Origin: Adiantum capillus-veneris
Taxonomy: Eukaryota > Streptophyta > Polypodiopsida > Polypodiales > Pteridaceae
Assembly: GCA_014529385.2 (NCBI GenBank)
Contig: CM043956.1
Coordinates: 84,557,721 to 84,621,720 of the forward strand
Reading direction: 5' to 3'
DNA: 64,000 nt
Shown here: positions 56,717 to 64,000 of the stretch, in pieces
How positions within the stretch are numbered: position 1 is the stretch's first letter
How the letters are laid out: each line of letters opens with the position of its first letter
Made by a program: the position numbers and the translations under genes
The notes under the pieces: model-generated
The model's database searches: none
The model's input: the letters and a program-made list of their open reading frames with translations, nothing else
What the model was told of the DNA's origin: nothing

Positions 56717-58700
56717 ACACAAGTCATCAAGGTAGAAAGAAAGAATGTTTCACCAGATACGACAATATCAACTTCAAAGATATCACAAATGCCAATTCAA
56801 AACCAGTGGAAAACAATCAAACAACGAGTGACAGAGTTACAACTACTCCTTGCAAAGAAAATCTGCCAGCCAATTCAAGATACCATCGGGAAACCTCAAC
56901 GACAAATGCCAATAAGCGCATCGCTTATACCTTCCTCCTGCACCGCATAAATTCTTTCTACATGCATTGACCGTACATGCATATAGGGCTACATTACAAG
57001 GCCTACATTAGCACGAGTTCAAAACCATGCACAACACATACCCTTGACGATACCCTGTCGTCCGGTAGGACTCCAACTAGGAGGGGGGGAGGCATTCCAA
57101 TGCAGACTCATCATGTCATATATTTGAGGGCAATGTTTGTGAGCAATTTTTCAACCATTTTTGCGTTTTATTGTGTGATTTTTGGAAAAAGAATATTCCC
57201 TCGTAATTAATCAGAATTGGGGACCAAATCATCATTCATGAGCCCCTAGGGATGTGTATACACTATAAAGAGAGTCAATTCTGGCCAAAAACTGTCTAAA
57301 AACAGCAAAAAATAGGCCAAGGTTGACGGTAATGAGCGAGATTGTACATAACCGAAAGAAAAGTGAGCTACAAAGTATTTTTATTTTCATTGATATTTTT
57401 CTAGGTTAGAGTTGCTATTTTCGGGTTATTTTGGGATTTATTTGCTTTATTTTAGCCATTTTCTAGCAAAAATTATAGAAAAAAATCCGTAATCCTGATG
57501 GAAACACAAAAGAAGAGACGCCTGATCAGAGCAAGGTAAAGAAGACACAAAAAAAAAGGGACTGCAAAGGTGACAGAGCAAAATGACCACAGTCATGAAG
57601 GGACCTCCAACAGGAGAAATCTACAAAACTGGTAAAACTGGAGCAACCAAAGTCCAAATCAGGAAATTTGCGAGCCTAAACCGCATCTCGCAAAAAGTTA
57701 TGGCCACAGGTAAAAGATGGGAAAATTTGGTGTCGGAGTCTCGGTTACCTATAGAGAGGCTGGGCTAGAAATCCCTCATTTGAGTCATTTTCCATAGTGA
57801 GAGAGAGAGAGAGAGCTCCCTACAGCAGTTGAGACTTCCAGGAGCTCATCCATCGCGCACGATCGCCAGATCGACATCAGATATGAGAGGTATGCTCGTC
57901 AACACAAACTCTAAGTGTTGTTTACTTCAGTTAATCGCAAAACCTCGCCGGCATCACAATCACAACCTGTGCACACATACGGAAGAATGGTTGTTAGGGA
58001 GACCTATAGGCCACCGAATGGAACCAAGATTCAAAGGCACAATGCCTATAGCTTAGGGATCGAGCCTATGACCTCGGAAAGCGTGAAGGAAGCCGCTTAG
58101 AAAACCCTAACTTAGTAGGACCTGCAAAAGGGCGACAAAACCAAGGTGATCGGAAATGCACCAAAATTCATAGACAGCAAGCCAATAACCTCGACAAACC
58201 GACTGAAGGGTTAGGCTATGAAAAAGTTCGTCAAAACGGAGCCTAAAGTCCCTATCTGACGAAAACCACACAAAGCGTCACGATATTCTAACGGGCCGAC
58301 CAAGTGACCGAATTACACCAAATTCAACAAGGAACATCCAAAGGAGGTCAACTACGAGATAGAATGTGTCCACTCAGGAAAAAAGCTCTTCCACTAGGGC
58401 AAATGCCGGCAACAGGCCAGAAAGACGTCCAATGGTTGCTCTTGGTGTTTCAAACACCAAAACAACAACTAACTGCTTGGATGCAAGGTCAAAAGGAAGT
58501 AAAAGACAACCGGAATCATACAAAGACCAAAAGGAACCGCGACCATCACCTAAGTGGTCTACTTCGACTTCAGGACCAGCTAAGTGCTGCAAACAGGGAG
58601 TACATTCTGCTAAATTGATTAAAACTTGATGTGTGTGTCTAGGAGGGCCTATTAACACCATGAATGTCAACTAACGTCAAAAAACTGGTAAAAATGACAA
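56717..58700 (+). other. Spacer after pol, with internal polypurine tract and TATA box
   Basis: Non-coding. TAGGAGGGGGGGAG-type purine run at 57078-57092 is almost identical to the true tract at 63173-63185. About 170 bp later is CACTATAAAGAGAG (TATA at 57264), and a GA run lies at about 57798-57813. The order purine tract, TATA, GA run resembles the end of one element followed by an LTR-like module, but I see no clear sequence match to the LTRs. Confidence 0.5.
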
Positions 58701-58707
58701 AGTGTCC

Positions 58708-59452
58708 AGTCTATCGCGATAGACTTGAACTTACACTTAGACAAGGGAAACTTTGACTTTGGCTTCATGAGGAATGCTAACAAGGAATGTTAACCACCAA
58801 TATCAAGTCAGTGTGCAAGAAAAATCTTTTTTGGCCAAAAACTCAGTCTATCGCGATAGACTTGCTACAACAATTATTGGGGGGAAGGACTTTTCAAATT
58901 TTTACAAGCTAGACTTGGAGAAGAAAATGAAGGCAGTACACCAAATTTGGTGCCAAGATGGACTCATATGGCAAGCTGAGAAAGACAGGCAGACAACTCA
59001 GAGTCAGAGCAGGACATCTCAAGGGCAGACTGGTAAAATTTACATGCGAGGGGTCAAGAAACCTTGCATCAACTGGGAGAAGGCAGACAGATGGTCACAA
59101 AGCCAAAAAATGACAAACTGGCACTAAGTCCCAGTCTATCGCGATAGACCAAGCAGAGGGATACTGGACCATCTTATAAAAAATTAGACTTAGCAGTTGT
59201 CTTCAACATGATGCAAGATGACCACCCACTAAGTTTTTTGAGCCCAAAACAACACAAAATGAAGGAGATAGACCAACATCTCCTTGAAGGGAATCTGGAA
59301 AATTGGGAGTTGATCCAAAAAGGGGTCACTTCACATTCATTTGAGGTAGAAATGGGGTCAGATCATGTGCAAGGTATGGGAAACCAATTGGTGGAGTCAC
59401 AACTGCAAAGAAGGACCCAGATCTAAAAAATGCCAGTCTATCGCGATAGACT
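58708..59452 (+). repeat. Four copies of the GTCTATCGCGATAGAC palindrome
   Basis: At 58708-58725, 58845-58862, 59133-59150 and 59435-59452. The first, second and fourth are perfect over 18 bp (AGTCTATCGCGATAGACT); the third has a 16-bp core. Spacing is about 140-300 bp. The same palindrome recurs in the 5' leader at 34978, 35276 and 35576. Confidence 0.93.
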
Positions 59453-59748
59453 GAGAAAAAGTAGTAAATGGACAGATTTTGAGCTTTGGATTATGGAGTG
59501 ACCTTACATGCCATGAAAGCATACACCACAAAAAATTTCAAGGCATTTGGACTTGTTCTCCTTCACCAACAACATCAATTTGAAGCCGCCAAAGTCGCAC
59601 AATGGAAGAGCTTGTCTATCTACTAACATTTTATCTTAACTAATCCTGGGATTAAGAAGGCTCATCTAGATGCATGATTAAGTGGTAATCAATTTAGGAG
59701 AGTAGTACTATGTTTGTGCATTAACTGATAATTGTGATGACAGGATCA

Positions 59749-61296
59749 ATGGAGGCTTCTCCGGGGAAAAGAAAAGGCAAGAAACTGGCAACGGAAGGTG
59801 CAGTATCCTATGCACTTCTACCCAATTCTTTAAATCCAGCAGCCACCTGGATACCTGCAGATGTGCAACAGGCAGCGGCCTTTCAGATATATCAAGGTTC
59901 ATATGTGGATGACAAAAGAAACTTAGTGGATAAAGTGATGATTCCCAAGGAGGCAGATAATTACTTGAAAAGATCACCGCAAAGGTCATGGCTCAAAAAA
60001 GTCGGCTTGTGGAACTTCGTATCACTACCACCAGTAGGGATAGATTTCAAGAGGGTACAACATCTAATAGAGACTATCCAAGAAGATGGAACTTGCAGAG
60101 TGGCAGGCATGGATAATGAAGTGATGGAGATCTAGATCACCAAGGAGATCATCAAAGAGGCATTGAAATTGTCAGATCAAGGAGAAAACATGAGAGAAAG
60201 AAGGAAAACCCTCACAGTTTACTTGCAAAAGTCCAAACTACCTTCTTTCGAACTCATAGCAAACCCAGAAGTAAGAGAACTGACACAGATCTACAGTCAG
60301 TGTTTGTTGAGCTATATCAAAAGGCCACCAAGATACACTACACCGCACAGGAGCATCTCAACCACACTGACATGGGCTATGGGAATGACCCGTGAGTTCT
60401 ATATAGATCACGCGTCATATCTGTTTGAAGAAATGACAAAGCTAAGGCAGGACAGACCCAATTACATTGCAGGAGGGGAAGTCCTAACTAGAGTAATATA
60501 CCATGCCATAGGTGCGGCAGATCAGTTGCCACCTGCCCCTCATTAGAACAACTGGCTGGTATTAAGGGAAAATATCGAAGACAGATCACAAAGGAAAGTG
60601 CCGGCATCTATTAACACCATTGGAGGACGCAAGCTGGAAAGAGTGACAAGAAGTACACAAGAAAAGATGGAAGAAGAAAAAAGAACTGAAGAGGAAGATG
60701 TCTGACTAAAGAAGCGGAAAGCGGAAATGGAAAACAACACCAGGTTGCAGAAGATGGCAAAAATGGAAAGGATGCTAGAAGGGTTTGCTCTAGAAAGATC
60801 TCTACGAGGCGATGTAGGCGCCACTTGGAAACCTTCTAGTAGCACTTTCACAATGAGAACGAGGAATAGAAACAACCCAGTTTTTGAGCTGGACTGGTTC
60901 CAGAAATACATCCAAGAAAGAAATGCTAGGGATGAACCAGATTTGCTACTAGAAGAGGAGGATCTCCAAACTTTGAGAGATCAGCTGAGGCCAACTTCAC
61001 GTGATCAGGAAACACCGCCGCCATCTCTAGGGCCAGATACTAGTGAAAGGCAATCTAGCCCATTTGTTGAATCTACTTCGCATTTAGAAAGCTCACATCG
61101 CGATGACAGAGTTCACACACCGCCCAGTGAACAAGAAGAAGAGGAAGAGGAAGAAGAAGGAATAGATAGACACCCAAACACTGGAGCCATATCACAAAGT
61201 GATAAAGGCAAGCAAAAAGAGGTGGATCACACTAAAGATAAAGCTTCCTCCTCTCAAGAAATTGAGTTGGAAGCTACTATAGATGAAGATCTGTAG
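59749..61296 (+). pseudogene. Extra 3' coding region of the giant element, N-terminal part
   Basis: The ATG at 59749 (MEASPGKRKGKK) lies five bases after a good splice acceptor (TGATGACAG, ending 59743). One frame continues to 61296 through stops at 60133 (TAG), 60544 (TAG) and 60703 (TGA), all explicable as Gln or Arg codons. It encodes a globular region with FKRVQHLIETIQED, RYTTPHRSISTTLTWAMGM and FYIDHASYLFEEM, then an acidic, Ser-rich stretch with a run of Glu near 61135-61160. I do not recognise a domain. Its position resembles the extra or envelope-like frames of Athila and some Tat elements, but no signal peptide or membrane segment is visible. Confidence 0.65.
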
Positions 61297-63137
61297 TCAA
61301 TGGCGACAATACTAAACAGAACAAGACTGCACAGTCAATGGCTAGCTGATCAGAACCGATCCAACAAAAAACTGATGAGGAAGTTTTGAGACTGCAAGAG
61401 CAAAGGGAGGACACTCTAAAGCTGATCAGCATCAGAGATGCTGAAATATTGGGGCTCAAAGGAACAGTAAATATTCTCAAAGAAAATTTACAAGAGTCGG
61501 AAGACTTCAATGCCATATGTGAAGATACACTAAACGTATTCCTTGAAGATGTCAGTGACAAAGACGAACACATCCAAAAGTTGGAAAAGGAAAAGCAAGA
61601 TGCGCTGGAGACCATCAAAAGTTTGCAAGTCGTCATCGATGACTTACAAATTGAAGTCAAAGATTTGAGAGCAGTAACAGATATCCAAGCAAGAGAAATC
61701 GAACGCGCTAAGAAGCAAAAAACGTCGCTACCAACAACACCAGTAGTCCACCCAGAAGAAGAAGTGGCTGCACTAAAGAGGGAGCTTGAGTTGGAAAGAA
61801 AACAACGTTTAATGATTGCTAAAAGTGCGCTTAGAGCTGAAGATGAGCTACAAAGACAAATTTCAGACTTGCAAAGTGAACAACAACAAGGACCAGCTCT
61901 TGACAGTGAAATGGAAAGCATTGTTTCCAAATCACTCAGGGAAGAAAATGAAAAATTGCACATCAGGATAAAACAGTCAGAGGAGTCGGCCGCTAAAAAA
62001 GACATGGAATTTCAAGCTCTACAAATCAATAGTAGAACAATGACCGCACAAATCGCAAGTCTACAAAGTGCAAGGCAGCACCAAGGACAGGTACGAGTGC
62101 ACATGGAGCCAGTAGCAACAAATTTGGCTGGACTCGCCAAAGCTTATGGGGGTCAAGATGAGTACGACGAAGATTCAGATGAACAGGAGGCACATACGCA
62201 GACTGATCAAACCGGCTCCAAAGACCAAGAGACAGAAGAAGATTCAGTCACGAAATTGGAAGAGCAGAGGCTGGCCGAGCAGATGGAAAAACAAACAGAA
62301 ATGATATGGTACAAGGCTATGCAACTCGAAAAGGAGTTGCTACAAGGGCTTTCCAGATCGGGCAAAACAGTAGCAGAGCTACGGCAGGAATGGAATGCAC
62401 CTATGTTACCCTATGCTCTGCTGAAGTATGAGACTCTAACACATTAACAGAAGCTCAAAAAAGAAGAGCAAGTGCCAGTATTTGAAGGAGAAGTACAAGA
62501 TAGGGAACATCAAAACAGAATAGTGGACAGCCAGCCAAAGTGGAGGCGTCAATGGCTATTGGATCATCCTAATAACCTGATCCACTTAGTCACCGCACTG
62601 CCTGAACTGAGGAATGACAGAAATTTTTGCCCAAATCCCTGAACATACACCTATAGCCAACATAAAGCACTACATAGCAGAAATCCAACATGGCTGAATT
62701 ATCCAGTAATTCCAGGGCCAGTAGAGGGAGAGAGAATATTCGGTTCTTACACGGTGAAAACCCTGCAGGGCGCCATAGCAGAATTCGGAGGCTCTCCTGA
62801 CCTATCCTGCAAGATGCTATGTAAGATAGCTCGAACATTTTTGGCCTGTCTCACAGTCTTCTCAGAAAGCTGGACATCAGAGTATATGAATACTGAAAGG
62901 AGCATCTCAAAGTTGTCATATGATTTAAGTGGGCCACCGACAGAGCCAGTATTTAATGCCTATTTCAAACGGCTGATGTTTCTGCCAAGCTACCATCTCC
63001 AAACCTTTGAAGAAGCATTTTACACGGGCTTCTTCATGTACAAGTCAAAAAAATTTGGCCCATTAATGGCAAGTGAGTCTATGCGCTATGATGCGTTTCT
63101 ACATCAAATCAACCACAAAAGACGACAACGACAATGA
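61297..63137 (+). pseudogene. Extra 3' coding region, coiled-coil and C-terminal part
   Basis: In the adjacent frame (shift near 61370), about 350 codons to 62445 form a long coiled coil with regular heptads (for example LGLKGTVNILKENLQESEDF and LELERKQRLMIAKSALRAED). After a TAA and a further stop near 62640, a C-terminal globular segment follows (about 62754-63137, with FFMYKSKKFGPLMASESMRY), ending 36 bases before the polypurine tract. Together with the upstream part this is about 1100 codons. A structural or RNA/chromatin-tethering role is possible, but nothing in the sequence proves it. Confidence 0.65.
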
Positions 63138-63172
63138 AGACAAAGACGATCATGTCATGGTAGACATGAATT

Positions 63173-63185
63173 AGGAGGGGGGGAG
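63173..63185 (+). other. Polypurine tract of the giant element
   Basis: AGGAGGGGGGGAG directly before the TGTTGGAG start of the 3' LTR. Confidence 0.95.
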
Positions 63186-64000
63186 TGTTGGAGCCCCATT
63201 GGTCCAACTGTTGTAATGAGCCCATCTTGTAAAGCATATCAAATTCCATTTTTTATGTCAAAGACGTTTTATCATTTTGATCCATTCGTTTGGATTATGT
63301 AAATATTAGTCAGTTAGTCAGGACTTAGATTTATTTCCACTTTGTAATCATGAGCAAGAGAACCCCATGTACATTTTTGAGCTAAGGTGACTAAAGTATA
63401 AAAGTCACCTTAGAGTTCTTATCCTCTTTGCTACATGCTTCTCCCTCACCGGATTCACGACACGACCACACCATCGCGGTAGTCTCTCCGAGAGCTACGC
63501 ACCCACGCCACGCATTCGCCGTTTCGAGTTGATCGCGATCGATTCTTCCTTGAGCTTGTTTTGCTTGTAGGTAGCACAAAGGGTGTCTGTTTTCAATAAT
63601 CAAGTGCTTCATGGAATGAGAAAGAGATTAGCTACACATAGATACTGATAAACTTAAGTTTCGCCCACTTTTGGATTATGACCTGTTGGTCTATCGCGAC
63701 AGTATTCGAGATAGCTAGGGTTTTAATCTGGTGAGATTAGACTTATAGATAAATATGTCCTAGTGAGAGGATGGTGCCTAGTAAGTTTGATGCGATTCCG
63801 AGTTCATTGGACGTGTAAACTGTGTTGTGAGAGTTAAGGGATAGAGTGGGTTGCAATCTATCAGGGTTAGTGATTGATGCATCATAAAAGTGCGTATGTG
63901 TAGATTGGTCTCAACCTGACAAGCTAACGAGATTGCCTACGTGCACCTACGGGTTAGTCGTGTCATCGGATGATAAGTATGTTGCCTGTGTCGTGCTCGT
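63186..64000 (+). repeat. 3' LTR of the giant element (cut by window end)
   Basis: Matches 33280-34203 with mostly transition differences and a 74-bp deletion after the promoter. The TATA/inverted repeat is at 63382-63413 and the palindrome variant at 63689. About 35-40 bp should lie beyond the window. Confidence 0.95.

Larger units (their letters stand above)
33280..64000 (+). mobile_element. Giant Ty3-gypsy element, runs past the window end
   Basis: 5' LTR 33280-34203, TGGCGCC-type primer site, leader, a nested 10.2-kb insertion, gag, pol, extra coding region, a perfect polypurine tract and a 3' LTR from 63186. Without the nested element the span is about 20.5 kb, in the size range of the Ogre giants. 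The primer site and size suggest the Tat/Athila side of non-chromovirus gypsy, but it has a single RNase H with all catalytic residues and no second RNase H, so the lineage is unresolved. The LTRs differ at about 25 places over some 740 compared bases plus one 74-bp indel. Confidence 0.9.

Noticed and set aside
34978-59452. Reading the spaced palindromes as a CRISPR array or bacterial operator system
   Set aside because: Spacing is hundreds of bases, uneven, and inside a plant retroelement; there are no spacers or cas genes.
61277-62005. A 242-codon minus-strand frame rich in Ser and Cys
   Set aside because: It is the mirror of the coiled-coil region (Glu and Lys codons read backwards give Ser, Phe and Leu).

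Overview
This window looks like the repeat-filled intergenic DNA of a large land-plant genome. The evidence is nested LTR retrotransposons with plant-type primer sites (initiator-Met TGGTATCAGAGC and TGGCGCC/TGGTGCC types), plus decayed relics of plant genes: an R2R3-MYB, a PLS-type PPR, a CENH3-like histone and a Ulp1-type protease. A fern, lycophyte or other non-angiosperm source is possible but is only a guess. I see no intact host gene, tRNA, rRNA or CRISPR array. Nearly every reading frame is broken. Most premature stops sit where CGA, CAG or CAA would be expected, the pattern left by deamination of methylated cytosine.

Layout, left to right. 1-4349: 3' part of a chromodomain-bearing Ty3-gypsy element and its presumed 3' LTR. 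4350-6889: no recognisable gene. 6890-8970: a CENH3-like histone-fold relic followed by a Ulp1/C48 protease relic with GT-AG introns and a lysine/glutamate repeat tail. 8971-11330 (-): a truncated copia element with a 195-bp LTR. 11331-20793 (+): a dual-RNase-H (Tat-type) gypsy element, here called family F1, split within gag by a complete 6.2-kb LTR element (11641-17856, TSD TCTCT). That inserted element has no gag-pol and instead carries MYB and PPR fragments. 20985-24349 (-): a truncated copia element. About 24350-31442 (-): a second, fuller F1 copy. 32080-33279 (-): a gag fragment of another gypsy family.

From 33280 to beyond the window end (+) lies a giant gypsy element of more than 30.7 kb, with LTRs at 33280-34203 and from 63186. 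Its 5' leader holds a complete 10.2-kb minus-strand gypsy element (35722-45940, twin 2075-bp LTRs). The giant element has an unusual layout: a gag of about 1100 codons, a 1.05-kb foldback, a protease, RT and RNase H, an integrase with two H2C2 zinc modules, a second retropepsin-like domain after the integrase, an internal polypurine tract, and a 3.4-kb extra coding region with a long coiled coil just before the 3' PPT. A 16-bp palindrome, GTCTATCGCGATAGAC, recurs in both its 5' leader and the spacer before the extra region.

The most novel signals are the MYB/PPR-carrying element, a conserved small protein encoded just upstream of gag in F1 and in the nested gypsy, the duplicated modules and palindrome system of the giant element, and the CENH3-Ulp1 pair. 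Relative ages by eye from LTR pairs: the nested gypsy (about 98% identical) is younger than its giant host (about 96-97%) and than the MYB/PPR element (about 96%), which agrees with the nesting.
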